DNA of 64,000 nt, taken from positions 1,241,001 to 1,305,000 of the forward strand of contig NZ_AP028664.1 in the NCBI RefSeq assembly GCF_041154455.1, written 5' to 3'. Source of the stretch: Variovorax sp. V213. GTDB lineage: Bacteria > Pseudomonadota > Gammaproteobacteria > Burkholderiales > Burkholderiaceae_C. Positions within the stretch are counted from its first letter, which is position 1. Every line of letters begins with the position of its first letter. The notes below the pieces were generated by a model. The model was given only the letters and a program-made list of their open reading frames with translations, was not told the DNA's origin and ran no database searches. The position numbers and the translations under genes are program-made. Positions 23,644 through 31,896 of this stretch are shown in pieces.

Positions 23644-24612
23644 ATGGCGAACACATACGACCTCAACCTGTTGACCGCGCTCGATGCGCTGCTGTCCACC
23701 GGCAGCGTGACGGCCGCCGCGGCGCGTATGCACCTGAGCACGCCCGCCATGAGCCACACCCTGGCGCGCATCCGCGAGTCGTTCGGCGATCCGATCCTCG
23801 TGCGCGCCGGTCGCAAGCTTGTGCCCACGCCGCGCGCCCTTGCGTTGGCAGAGCCTGTGCGCGCCTTGCTCGCACAGGCACAGGCGTTGCGCGCACCCGC
23901 GGACGCGGAAAGCCTGGCTACCCTGCGGCGCCGCTTTGTCGTGCGGGCACCCGAGGGCATTGCGGTGGTGTTCGGGGCCAGCCTGTCGCAGGCGCTGGAG
24001 GTCGAAATGCCGCTGGCCTCGCTCCAGTTCCTGCCCGAAACCCACGCGGACCCCGGCGCATTGCGCGAAGGGCGCATCGACCTGGACGTGGGGAGCTTTC
24101 GGGGCACCGATCCCGAAACCGAAACCCAGGTGCTGTCCGAACAGACACTGGTGGGCGCGGTACGCGCCGGGCATTCGCTGCTCAAGGGGCTGAAGAAAAC
24201 GCCCATGACGGCAGGGCGGTATGCAGCCGCGCGCCACGTCGGTGTCACGCCGCGCCAAGGCGAGCCCTCGCCGGTGGACACGGCCCTGGCCCACTTGGGC
24301 TTGCAGCGCCAGGTGGCGTTGCTCGTGCCGAGCACCTTCTCGGCGCTGATCGCCGCCTCGCGTACCGAACTCGTGGCCAGTGTTCCCGAACGCACCGCAC
24401 GGGGCATGGCCGCTTCGCTCGGCCTGGCGGTTTTCGAGCTGCCAGTTGCGGCGCAGTCCGAACCCCTGCGGATGGCCTGGCACCCGCGTCACCGCGCCGA
24501 CCCGGCGCATCAGTGGTTGCGCGAGCGCATCCGGCGGGTGCTCAATGACCGGCAATGGATCGTGCCTTCGGTCGCGTCGCTGACGGGGAGTGCGAAGAAG
24601 GGCGTGGTGTGA
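23644..24612 (+). CDS. LysR-family transcriptional regulator, NodD/SyrM-like group
   Basis: 322 residues. The N-terminus DLNLLTALDALLSTGSVTAAAARMHLSTPAMSHTLAR is the helix-turn-helix of the NodD/LeuO/SyrM branch, with FGDPILVRAGRKLVPTPRA after it. The effector domain (~95-300) has the usual loop wording GRIDLDVGSFRG. Divergent from the DHA2 exporter, with AT-rich intergenic DNA around 23607-23643 that could hold T-N11-A sites. Control of the exporter, with a drug-like or phenolic co-inducer, is the natural inference. Confidence 0.88.
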   Translation: MANTYDLNLLTALDALLSTGSVTAAAARMHLSTPAMSHTLARIRESFGDPILVRAGRKLVPTPRALALAEPVRALLAQAQALRAPADAESLATLRRRFVVRAPEGIAVVFGASLSQALEVEMPLASLQFLPETHADPGALREGRIDLDVGSFRGTDPETETQVLSEQTLVGAVRAGHSLLKGLKKTPMTAGRYAAARHVGVTPRQGEPSPVDTALAHLGLQRQVALLVPSTFSALIAASRTELVASVPERTARGMAASLGLAVFELPVAAQSEPLRMAWHPRHRADPAHQWLRERIRRVLNDRQWIVPSVASLTGSAKKGVV

Positions 24613-24670
24613 AGCGGCGCGGCCGATGCATCGCCGTGGCCGGACGACGCATGCGGGCCCACGTGCGGCT

Positions 24671-25599
24671 TCAGGCCTGGAAGTTCAACCGAAGCCCCGG
24701 CGTCGGCCAATCGTCGATGGCAACCAGCCGGCCGCTGCCCGACAACGTGATGTAGGCCGTGCGCATGTCGCGCCCGCCAAAGCAGATGTTGGTGGTGTAG
24801 CGGTCGGGCAGCGGCACGTGCTCGCAGCTGCTGCCGCCGGGCGCGACGATGGTGATGCCGCCGTGCAGCAGCGTGGCCACGCACAGGTTGCCCAGCGCAT
24901 CGGCCGCCATCGAGTCGAAGCGCTGGTAGTGCCCGCCCGGCGATGCGCACAGCATGCGGCCGCCGTGCGGTGAAGGCCAGCCCTCCTTGCGCACGCGCCC
25001 CGGCGCGGTGATGTCGAAGGCCCAGAGCCGTGCGCCTTCGGTCTCGGCGTAGTAGAGCGTGCGGCCGTCGGGCGACAGCGCGATGCCGTTCGGCGTCATC
25101 ACCGCCGCGCAATGGCATGCGCGCCGCTGCCGTCGCTGTGGCCGTAGAACACGCCGCCGCGGTCCATGTCGCGCTCGCGGGTCTTGCCCAGGTCGGTGAA
25201 GTAGAAGCCGCCTTGCGCGTCGAACACGATGTCGTTGGGCCCGCACAGCGCACCGCCGTCGGCCATGTCGTAGAACCGTTCGGCGCGGCCCGTGGTCAGG
25301 TTCACGCGCTCGATGCGCCCGCCCGAATAGTCATCGGCCTGGCCCACCGGCCGATGGCAGCCGTCGGCCTCGGTGTGCCAGCGAAAGCCGCCGTTGTTGC
25401 ACACGTACACCGCGCCGTCGGGGCCCAGGGCTGCGCCGTTCGGCCCGCCGCCCAGGTCGGCCACCACCTGCACCAGGCCGTCGTGCCGCACGCGCGTGAG
25501 CGTGCCGCGGGCAATTTCGACCAGCAGCACGGAGCCGTCGTCCATGGCAACGGGCCCTTCGGGAAACTGCAGGCCGGTGGCGAGTTCGCGAATCTGCAT
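24671..25599 (-). pseudogene. SMP-30/gluconolactonase-family protein, broken by a frameshift
   Basis: Two overlapping frames together encode a complete SMP-30/gluconolactonase-like beta-propeller of about 309 residues. The N-terminal part (25599 to ~25101) includes LQFPEGPVAM, DLGGGPNGAALGPDGAVYVCNNGG and CGPNDIVFDAQGGFYFTDLGKT, with the family's metal-binding Glu and Asn. The C-terminal part (from ~25115 to 24671) resumes with VMTPNGIALSPDGRTLYYAET. The join lies near 25100-25112, where GHAIA runs into an early stop and the +1/-1 frame continues; one missing base would explain it. The start ATG is 4 bp past the PBP stop. It may be a true pseudogene or a sequencing error. Intact members hydrolyse sugar lactones. 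Confidence 0.75.
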
Positions 25600-25602
25600 C
25601 AA

Positions 25603-28600
25603 TCAATCGCCACCGCACGCCCCGCGATCGAGCACCGGCAGCAGCTGCGGCCCCAGCGACTTCAGCAACTGGGTGGGCAGTGCGCTCGTGAAGCGGTAGC
25701 GCGCGGCATAGGGCTCGCCCACGTAGGCCATGATGGTGCCGAAGTAGCGGTCGCCGATCATGAAGACGAAAGTGGCCGAGCGGCTGATCTTGCGCTCCGC
25801 GCCCGTGCGTCCGCCGCGGCCGTTGTGCCCGTAGCGATGGTCGCCCGTTCCGGTCTTGCCGCCGATCTCGATGATGCGGCCGTTGGCGTCCACCAGCGAG
25901 CCCTTCAGGCGCCGTGCCGTGCCGTCTTGCACCACCTCGAAGAGCGCGCGGCGCACCGTCGAGGCCACCTCGGCGGGTAGCACCTGTTCGACGCTGGCGT
26001 TGCGTTGCTCCAGGCGTGTTTCGTAGGGCGTTTCGCGCGCAAAGTGCAGCGCGCCCACACGCTGCGTCGGCCGCCGTTCGCCGTTGTTGGCGATGATGCC
26101 CATCAGTTCGGCCAGGGCCGCCGGCCGGTCGCCCGAGGCGCCAATGGCGCTTGCGTAAGACGGCGTCAGCGATTCGAACGGATACCCCACGCGCTGCCAC
26201 GAGCGATGGATCTGCGCGAACGCGTCGAGCTCGACCAGCTCGCGCAGGCGCTTGTCCTGCGCGCTCTTGTGGCGCGTCTTGAAGAGCCAGGCGTACACCT
26301 CCTGGCGCTCGCTCGCGCTCGCGTTCAGCACGTCGGTCAGCGTGGCGCCAGGGTGCTGCCGAAGGTAGCCGACCAGCCACAGTTCGAGCGGATGTACGCG
26401 CGCGACGTAGCCGCGATCGGCAAGCGACAAGCCGGAGTAGGTGGTGCGCAGCGCCCGCAAAGCGCGCGGCGAAGGGGCGCCGCGGCCCAGCCGCTGCACA
26501 AGCAGCTCGTCGAGCCGTGCTTCGCTGGCATCGGGCTCGATGGTGAACAGCGCGCTCGCAAGGCGTGGCGCCGATGGCTTGAGGCCGCGCAGCAGCAGTG
26601 CCTCGGCGTCGGCGGCCGGCAGGCGCTGGTACTTGCGGTAGAAGCGGATCAGGAAGGCCGAGCCCTCGCGGTCGGCAAAGCGCGCGAGCAGTTCGCGCCG
26701 GCGCGGGTCGGCAGGGTCCTGCAGCATGCTCTCGGCGTCCGAGGCGCCGCCGAACATGCGGTGCCGCACCAGGTCGCGCATCAGGCGAATGAACACCAGG
26801 TTGACCGAATGCTTGAAGCCCTCGCGCACCGTCATCGATTCGCTGTTGCGCGAGCGCTCGAAATTCTCGAACTGGTGCAGGCCGCCACCGGTGAAGAAGA
26901 CCTCGCCCGGGTCCGCCGAATACTTTCGCTCCATGGCCGCTTCGAGCATTGGCGTGAGACGGCGATCCTTGGCGCGCAACAGGTACTGCCGCGCCCACTC
27001 GCCCAGCGGGTCGCGCGGGCTCGGCTTCAGCGCCGACAAATCGGCCGTACTCAGCTCGCCCCAGCGGCCGTGCAGCTCGGCCACCAGCTCGAGGTAGCTC
27101 ACCAGCGTGCGCAGCTTGGCGGTCGAGCCAAGGTCCAGCCGTGCGCCCTGGTTCACGTCGAAGGGCTGGTCGATGTTGTCCGCCTGCACGCGCAGCAGAT
27201 TGGCCTGGGCGCCGCGCTCGAACAGCGTGAAGCTGTAGATCAGCGGGGCCGGGTTCGCACCCGCATCGAGCAGGTGGGAGCCGTACAACCCCGCCGTCTT
27301 GGCCGCGGCGGGCGTGCGCAGGCTGGTCAGCACCCGCGCTGCCAAGGCCTGTGCTTCACCGTCCAGGCTGGTCTCGGCCTCCAGGTCGAGGCGTTCCAGG
27401 TCGTAGGCACGCGGCACGTCGAGCAAGGTGGAAATGTGGGTGCGCAACGCGGTCGCGGCCTTGCGCTGCACAAAGTCCGGCCGGGGCGTGCCCGGCAGTG
27501 GAGGCCGCAGGCGCAAGGGCACGGCGAGCGCCGCATCGCGCAGCACGGGCGAAATCAAGCCCGCCTCCGCCATCAGCCGCAGGTAGCTGTCGGTCAGCCG
27601 CGCCAGGCCCGTGCCGTCGCTCAGCAGGTGCTGCGACGGGCGGCGCTGCGCAATCATCAGCGAAAGGGCCTGCTTGAAGGCCTCCGCCTGGCGCTGGAGC
27701 GCTTCGGGCGTGGGCGCGGCCCCTTCTGCGTTGTCGACCAGCAGGCGGTTCACTTCGCTGAAGTCGCGTCCGTACCAGGTCCACAGGCCGTCGCCCAGGC
27801 CGTGCACCTCGCCCATGCCCGGGCGTGCGGCCAGCGGCACGGTGTCGAGGTAGTCGACCACGATCTGGCGGCGCCGCGCCAGCGTGTCGTCGCCGTCCTG
27901 GTAGGCCCGCACAGAGGCCGACGCCATCTGGCGCAGCTTTTCGCGGACCGACACCGTGCGGCCGTGCGGCGAATGGCGGTACTTCTCGATCTGGGTGGCC
28001 AGCGTGCTGCCGCCCGTCGCCGACCCCCCCGGGTTGAACACCCGCAGCGCCTGCTCGGCCGCGGCCTTGGCAAAGCGTTCCGGGTCGAGGGCGGGGTTGC
28101 GCTGCGCCGGCTCCGCGTCGAGCAGGTGACGGTCTTCCACGAACAGCAAGGCGCTGACCAGGAGCGGCGGCACCTCTTCGAAGCGCTCGTACGCACGCAT
28201 GGGCACCCGCGTGTGCAGCAGCGCCGTATTGCGGCAGTCGCGCACGGTCAGGCCGGCCTGGTTTTTCTCGCGATACGGGATAAAAAGCCCGCGCTCCTGA
28301 AGCTCGATCAGCCGGGGCGACATGCGCGCCTGGCGGGTGATGACGTAGCCTTCTGGCTGCAGGCGCTGGATGAAGTCGGGCAGATCGTGGTAGCCCATCC
28401 GCTCGTCGTACGGCCCGGTGTGGGGAAAGCGGATGGCATTGCTGGCACCCGCCTCGACGGTGTAGCCGGCACCTTTGGCAAAGTCGCGCCACAGGCCCGA
28501 TTGCCATCGGGAAGTCTTCAGCTCGTTAATGAGCGCAAATGCGGCAAGCGCACCCAGCACGGCGAGCCCGCCGCTGATCCAGAAGACCTTTTTGAACCTT

Positions 28601-28605
28601 GTCAT
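25603..28605 (-). CDS. class A penicillin-binding protein-like (GT51 transglycosylase plus transpeptidase-like domain)
   Basis: 1000 residues. One N-terminal membrane helix (residues ~7-30), then a GT51 glycosyltransferase domain with LLFVEDRHLLD (catalytic Glu region, ~150) and GGSATGGSTLATQIEKY (~195). The transpeptidase part has STAK (SxxK, near 494), SVN (near 599) and KTGTG (near 917), so all three active-site motifs are present. It polymerises and probably cross-links peptidoglycan on the periplasmic side. It is longer than PBP1a/1b/1c (~770-850), with a wide insertion between SxxN and KTG. The next gene downstream (SMP-30) begins 4 bp after its stop. Confidence 0.85.
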   Translation of the reverse strand: MTRFKKVFWISGGLAVLGALAAFALINELKTSRWQSGLWRDFAKGAGYTVEAGASNAIRFPHTGPYDERMGYHDLPDFIQRLQPEGYVITRQARMSPRLIELQERGLFIPYREKNQAGLTVRDCRNTALLHTRVPMRAYERFEEVPPLLVSALLFVEDRHLLDAEPAQRNPALDPERFAKAAAEQALRVFNPGGSATGGSTLATQIEKYRHSPHGRTVSVREKLRQMASASVRAYQDGDDTLARRRQIVVDYLDTVPLAARPGMGEVHGLGDGLWTWYGRDFSEVNRLLVDNAEGAAPTPEALQRQAEAFKQALSLMIAQRRPSQHLLSDGTGLARLTDSYLRLMAEAGLISPVLRDAALAVPLRLRPPLPGTPRPDFVQRKAATALRTHISTLLDVPRAYDLERLDLEAETSLDGEAQALAARVLTSLRTPAAAKTAGLYGSHLLDAGANPAPLIYSFTLFERGAQANLLRVQADNIDQPFDVNQGARLDLGSTAKLRTLVSYLELVAELHGRWGELSTADLSALKPSPRDPLGEWARQYLLRAKDRRLTPMLEAAMERKYSADPGEVFFTGGGLHQFENFERSRNSESMTVREGFKHSVNLVFIRLMRDLVRHRMFGGASDAESMLQDPADPRRRELLARFADREGSAFLIRFYRKYQRLPAADAEALLLRGLKPSAPRLASALFTIEPDASEARLDELLVQRLGRGAPSPRALRALRTTYSGLSLADRGYVARVHPLELWLVGYLRQHPGATLTDVLNASASERQEVYAWLFKTRHKSAQDKRLRELVELDAFAQIHRSWQRVGYPFESLTPSYASAIGASGDRPAALAELMGIIANNGERRPTQRVGALHFARETPYETRLEQRNASVEQVLPAEVASTVRRALFEVVQDGTARRLKGSLVDANGRIIEIGGKTGTGDHRYGHNGRGGRTGAERKISRSATFVFMIGDRYFGTIMAYVGEPYAARYRFTSALPTQLLKSLGPQLLPVLDRGACGGD

Positions 28606-28688
28606 GCTGCCTCACACAGTCTGAACCGGGGGTCCGTCCATGGAGATGATGCGCTTTCCGCGGCCACTTGGCTTGTCCGCGTGGCGGT

Positions 28689-28770
28689 CTTGTATGCCGG
28701 GAGAACTACCTATGGCGGATCATTGCTGCATTGGCATACAAGGTGTAGTTCTTTTGTTTCCATTGGAAAC
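28689..28770. other. interleaved inverted repeats plus a palindrome upstream of the PBP gene
   Basis: CTTGTATGCC (28689-28698) is complementary to GGCATACAAG (28733-28742), and AGAACTAC (28702-28709) to GTAGTTCT (28745-28752). The order is A-B-A'-B', so the two pairings interlock like a pseudoknot. A third palindrome, GTTTCCA-T-TGGAAAC, follows at 28756-28770. The block occupies the 207-bp gap between the PBP start (28605) and the lipoprotein stop (28813), in sequence of lower GC than its surroundings. It could be an RNA structure, paired operators, or the end of a mobile element. Confidence 0.6.
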
Positions 28771-28812
28771 GAAGCTGGTACTTCCTCAGCCCACCGCCTC
28801 AGCGCTGGAGGA

Positions 28813-29319
28813 TCACGACGCTGGGGCTTGTGGCGTCGGCTCGCTGATGTTCCGAAAGGCGACCGTGCCGGCAAAGCGGGGAACCAACGCAAACGATATC
28901 AACGGTCCGTCTCGAAGACACGCCAGAGTCGAGGAAGTCGGCACCTTGTAATCAACTTCCATGTGGGGGCCAAAAAGCCAGACGTTGGTGATGACCGGCT
29001 TGAAGCACCACTTGCCGATACCGAGCGAAACGCCGACCAGCATCGACGACTGAAAGTCGTACTCCGGAAATGCCGGCTCGGACAAGACAATTCCAACAGG
29101 AAAGACTGCAAACGGCGCCGCCGCCCAAGCTGCTTGAAGTTCTGCGCGGGTACGGATGACGTACTCGCCTTGCGCGTACGGACGAAACTGGACCAATGTC
29201 TCGTCGGAAAACATCACAGGGACTGGCACTGCATGGTCGCCGCCACCGCCACCGCCGCCGCCGCATCCATTCAGACCTGCGACGGCAAGAAGGAGTACGC
29301 CGAAAAAAGCAACTCTCAT
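28813..29319 (-). CDS. putative lipoprotein, weakly PrcB-like
   Basis: 168 residues. Lipoprotein signal MRVAFFGVLLLAVAGLNGC with the lipobox LNGC (Cys19), followed by a run of eight glycines acting as a tether. The body has IRTRAELQAAWAA and YDFQSSMLVGVSLG, wording that resembles the PrcB C-terminal (protease-complex subunit) domain, 'r-s-x-e-e-w-x-x-l-W ... D-F-x-x-x-M-v-x-G-x-x-x-G'; this is a weak resemblance. The start at 29319 was chosen because it begins the signal peptide. GC content is visibly lower than in neighbouring genes and codon use is less biased, so it may be of foreign origin. Confidence 0.6.
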   Translation of the reverse strand: MRVAFFGVLLLAVAGLNGCGGGGGGGGDHAVPVPVMFSDETLVQFRPYAQGEYVIRTRAELQAAWAAAPFAVFPVGIVLSEPAFPEYDFQSSMLVGVSLGIGKWCFKPVITNVWLFGPHMEVDYKVPTSSTLACLRDGPLISFALVPRFAGTVAFRNISEPTPQAPAS

Positions 29320-29587
29320 TGCCGCGAGGCGTGTGATTGCGAACCGCGTTTGTCTCTTGCAGGGTTTTGACATGAGGCCCACCCATCTGCATGGCGTAGT
29401 GACAGAGCTACGCCGCCAGCATATGACCGCAATTGGGCAGGGTGTTGATCTTCCTCAAGCGCCGTGCAATGTGCATGGCTGCGCGGCAGTCAGTTTCATG
29501 AGTCCGCCTTCACTCCGCACCAAGCCATCCGTGGTCCTTGGAGCTCATGGCATTCTGCTCTGAGGCTCGTTCCGCGCGAAACGAGCA

Positions 29588-29642
29588 TGGGACTCAAGGT
29601 CCCCCATCGAAAGGTGTGCCGGTTAGATTCCGGCCCCGGGCA
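29588..29642 (+). pseudogene. decayed 3' fragment of tRNA-Leu(CAA)
   Basis: The segment contains an anticodon arm with loop CTCAAGG (anticodon CAA), a short variable arm, AAGGTGTGCC, a perfect T stem GCCGG/CCGGC with the loop TTAGATT, and an acceptor 3' strand CCCGGGC followed by A and then TTT in place of CCA. This is the 3' part of a class II tRNA-Leu. The 5' acceptor (GCCCGGG) and D arm are missing. The altered T loop and lost CCA mean it is not functional. Such fragments are left behind at attachment sites of elements that integrate into tRNA genes. Confidence 0.6.
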
Positions 29643-29844
29643 TTTCAGACCGCCGCGCACGCGAAACTGCTCGTTGCCGAGTCAACGTGAGTCTTTCACG
29701 AATGCTTTGAATGCCGCAGCGACCTCAACGTCCCGCGGGCGACCCGGACATGTTCACGCTGCCGGAAAGAGGCGCATATTTTTGGCGCCACCGGCCCGCG
29801 GAATGCGTACTTGCCTACAGGTCACCCACAAGCACCCAGAAACC

Positions 29845-29881
29845 AAAAAATCCCGCTATCTTCTGGATAGCGGGATTTTTT
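29845..29881 (-). terminator. rho-independent terminator downstream of tRNA-Thr
   Basis: TCCCGCTATC (29851-29860) and GATAGCGGGA (29866-29875) pair around a TTCTG loop; flanking A and T runs extend the stem to 16 bp and give a U tract on either strand. It lies 8 bp past the 3' end of tRNA-Thr, so it ends that transcript and could act in both directions. Confidence 0.85.
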
Positions 29882-29889
29882 ACTGCGAT

Positions 29890-29965
29890 TGGTGCCGGAG
29901 AGATGAATCGAACACCCGACCTTCTCATTACGAATGAGCTGCTCTACCGACTGAGCTACACCGGC
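29890..29965 (-). tRNA. tRNA-Thr (anticodon CGT)
   Basis: A 76-nt cloverleaf reading GCCGGTG-TA-GCTC... with anticodon loop TTCGTAA (CGT, reads ACG), T loop TTCGATT and encoded CCA. It matches the thrW type of tRNA-Thr. The acceptor stem has a U-U mismatch at 6-67 and the T stem has two G-U pairs. It lies 25 bp downstream of fbp on the same strand and is followed by a strong terminator. Confidence 0.95.
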
Positions 29966-29975
29966 TAAGCCCGCG

Positions 29976-29981
29976 ATTATA
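29976..29981 (-). promoter_or_regulatory. -10 box for tRNA-Thr
   Basis: On the minus strand TATAAT is a perfect -10 hexamer ending 10 bp before the tRNA-Thr 5' end, between the fbp stop and the tRNA. The -35 region falls at the fbp 3' end and is weak. The tRNA can therefore be made independently of fbp. Confidence 0.55.
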
Positions 29982-29990
29982 GCAAGACCT

Positions 29991-31001
29991 TCAGGCCTTT
30001 TCGGTGTGGTACTTGGTCAAACGCTCGACTTCGTTACGCGAACCCAACATCACGCTCACGCGCTCGTGCAGTTTGGTGGGCTGCAGGTCGAGGATGCGCT
30101 GCTTGCCGTTGGTGGCGGCGCCGCCGGCCTGCTCGACGAGCCAGCTCATGGGGTTGGCCTCGTACATCAGGCGCAGCTTGCCGGCCTTTTCGGGCTCGCG
30201 CTTGTCCCACGGGTACATGAAGACGCCGCCGCGCATCAGGATGCGGTGCACGTCGGCCACCATGCTGGCAATCCACCGCATGTTGAAGTCCTTGCCGCGC
30301 GGGCCGTCCTTGCCGGCCAGGCACTCTTCGATGTAGCGCTTCATGGGCTCGTCCCAATGGCGCATGTTGCTCATGTTGACGGCAAATTCCTTCGTATCGG
30401 CCGGAATCTGGATGTCTTCCTGCGTGAGCACGAAGCTGCCTTGCTCGCGGTCGAGCGTGAACATGGCCACGCCGTTGCCCACGGTGAGCACCAGGGTGGT
30501 CTGCGGGCCGTAGATGCAATAGCCTGCGGCCACCTGCTGGGTGCCGGGCTGCAGAAAGTCGGCTTCCTGCACGCCGGGGTGGTCGTCGGGCTTCTTCAGC
30601 ACGCTGAAGATGGTGCCAATGCTCACGTTCACGTCGATGTTGCTGCTGCCGTCGAGCGGGTCGAACATGAGCAGGTATTCGCCCTGCGGGTAGCGGTTGG
30701 GCACCACGTAGATGCTGTCCATTTCCTCGCTGGCCATGGCCGCGAGGTGGCCGCCCCATTCGTTGGCTTCAATGAGCACTTCGTTGGCGATGATGTCCAG
30801 CTTCTTCTGGATCTCGCCCTGCACGTTCTCGCTCTCGGCCGTGCCCAGAACGCCGCCCAGCGCGCCCTTGTTGACGGCCTGGCTGATGCTCTTGCAGGCG
30901 CGGGCCACCACTTCGAGCAGCAGGCGCAGCTGGCCTGGAATGAGGCCGTCGGCGCGCTGCTTTTCGACGAGGTAGCGGGTGAGGGAGATCTTCTGGGTCA
31001 T
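29991..31001 (-). CDS. fbp: class I fructose-1,6-bisphosphatase
   Basis: 336 residues, the usual class I length. It removes the 1-phosphate of fructose 1,6-bisphosphate in gluconeogenesis. The metal and phosphate site DPLDGSSNIDVNVSIGTIFS is intact, preceded by the ASEEMD region and followed by the substrate loops GGVFMYPWD and YEANPMSWLVEQAGG. The longer open frame adds a disordered Pro-rich start; MTQKISLTRYL at 31001 is the family N-terminus. It follows pepN and a lipoprotein gene on the same strand and reads toward tRNA-Thr. Confidence 0.96.
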   Translation of the reverse strand: MTQKISLTRYLVEKQRADGLIPGQLRLLLEVVARACKSISQAVNKGALGGVLGTAESENVQGEIQKKLDIIANEVLIEANEWGGHLAAMASEEMDSIYVVPNRYPQGEYLLMFDPLDGSSNIDVNVSIGTIFSVLKKPDDHPGVQEADFLQPGTQQVAAGYCIYGPQTTLVLTVGNGVAMFTLDREQGSFVLTQEDIQIPADTKEFAVNMSNMRHWDEPMKRYIEECLAGKDGPRGKDFNMRWIASMVADVHRILMRGGVFMYPWDKREPEKAGKLRLMYEANPMSWLVEQAGGAATNGKQRILDLQPTKLHERVSVMLGSRNEVERLTKYHTEKA

Positions 31002-31053
31002 ACGGTTCTGCTTCCTGGATGGGGTTCGGTTGCGATGTCGTGGTTGGCCGGGG

Positions 31054-31896
31054 TCAGTCGGCGTTGTCTTCGGGCCAGGGGGCGCCGAGGTCGTAGGCGA
31101 TGCGCGTTGCAACGTCGGTGGTCGCCTTGGCGAGCCCTTCGTGCAGCAGCTTGCCCTGGTTTGCCAGCCAAAGCGCGCGGCGGGTGCTGCGCTGGGTGTT
31201 GGCGTCCTTGCCGCGCAACTCCTGCTTCAGCGAAGGTCCGACGAGGTCCGAGAGGCTCACGGTCGAGCGGTACGAATACTCATGCCAGAGCGTTCGCTTG
31301 TCGGGGGAGCTGATGCGTACGTTGGCGCGCACCACGGCTTCATCCTCGTCGTCGGAAACGTTGGCCCAGCCTTCGACCACGGTCTGGGCACTGTCGGGGT
31401 TCAGCGGGCTGCCCCTGAACATGCTGGTGGCGGGCTCGCGGTAAGTGGCGCCCTGGTAGTGGGGGCTGGTGCGCAATGCCTTTTCGAGGCGGGTGCTGAG
31501 CTGCGGTGCCAGCTCGTAGTTGCCCACCACCGCCAGGTAGAGGGCCGATCGCGACTGGATCTCCTGCTGGACCGAGGCCTGGTAGCTCTGGTTGGCCGCG
31601 CCCGTCGCGCCGCCGAGGGCCATGGCTCCGATGATGCCCACGCCGGGAATCGCCGACATGCCGGCACCGATGACGCGCATGCGCTTGGAGCCAGCGTCGG
31701 GGTCGCTTTCCACCTCGACGCCGATTCCGGGCACGACCACCTGCACGGTCGACCCGGGCAGGGTGGCCAGTTGCGAGGTCTTGATCCAGGGCTGTCGCGA
31801 GCTGCTGCCGCCCGCGCAGCCGGCCAGCGCCACGCAAAGCATCAGCAACGCCAGCGCAGGCCGCACCGGTTGTCGTTCAGTTGCCGGCCAGCGCAC
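31054..31896 (-). CDS. putative lipoprotein of unknown function
   Basis: 280 residues. A lipobox, LAGC (Cys near 27), follows MRWPATERQPVRPALALLMLCV, so the protein should be anchored to a membrane. There is a glycine/alanine-rich hydrophobic stretch (AIPGVGIIGAMALGGATGAAN, split by the limit; residues ~80-100) and a C-terminal mixed region with no recognised domain. The ATG overlaps the pepN 3' end by 20 bp, so expression is coupled to pepN. The stop is 53 bp before fbp. I do not recognise a family; the glycine-rich part recalls outer-membrane lipoproteins of the Slp/glycine-zipper kind. Confidence 0.7.
   Translation of the reverse strand: MRWPATERQPVRPALALLMLCVALAGCAGGSSSRQPWIKTSQLATLPGSTVQVVVPGIGVEVESDPDAGSKRMRVIGAGMSAIPGVGIIGAMALGGATGAANQSYQASVQQEIQSRSALYLAVVGNYELAPQLSTRLEKALRTSPHYQGATYREPATSMFRGSPLNPDSAQTVVEGWANVSDDEDEAVVRANVRISSPDKRTLWHEYSYRSTVSLSDLVGPSLKQELRGKDANTQRSTRRALWLANQGKLLHEGLAKATTDVATRIAYDLGAPWPEDNAD

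Larger units (their letters stand above)
29320..29889. other. 570-bp non-coding, lower-GC region holding a tRNA remnant and a terminator
   Basis: No convincing gene. It holds a decayed tRNA-Leu 3' half (29588-29642) and the tRNA-Thr terminator (29845-29881). Open frames that cross into the tRNA-Thr gene (ending in ...RPSHYE or ...LLYRLSYTG) are antisense reads of tRNA and are not genes. The base composition is near balanced in places and lacks the third-position GC signal of the surrounding genes. Confidence 0.6.

Noticed and set aside
22063..24555. 830-codon open frame including the DHA2 exporter
   Set aside because: The first 333 codons are an antisense shadow of the LysR gene; the real start is at 23556.
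26005..29370. 1121-codon open frame on the plus strand
   Set aside because: Antisense shadow of the PBP gene and the lipoprotein; no start, no domain, and composition follows the codon bias of the true genes.
29588..29642. Functional tRNA-Leu
   Set aside because: No 5' acceptor or D arm and no CCA; only a remnant.
29464..29968. Open frames ending in RRDESNTRPSHYE and RTPDLLITNELLYRLSYTG
   Set aside because: Both run through tRNA-Thr on the opposite strand; these endings are the standard spurious products of translated tRNA antisense.
31200..31896. Alternative plus-strand frames over the pepN-linked lipoprotein
   Set aside because: They lack starts with ribosome sites and read as arginine-rich noise.
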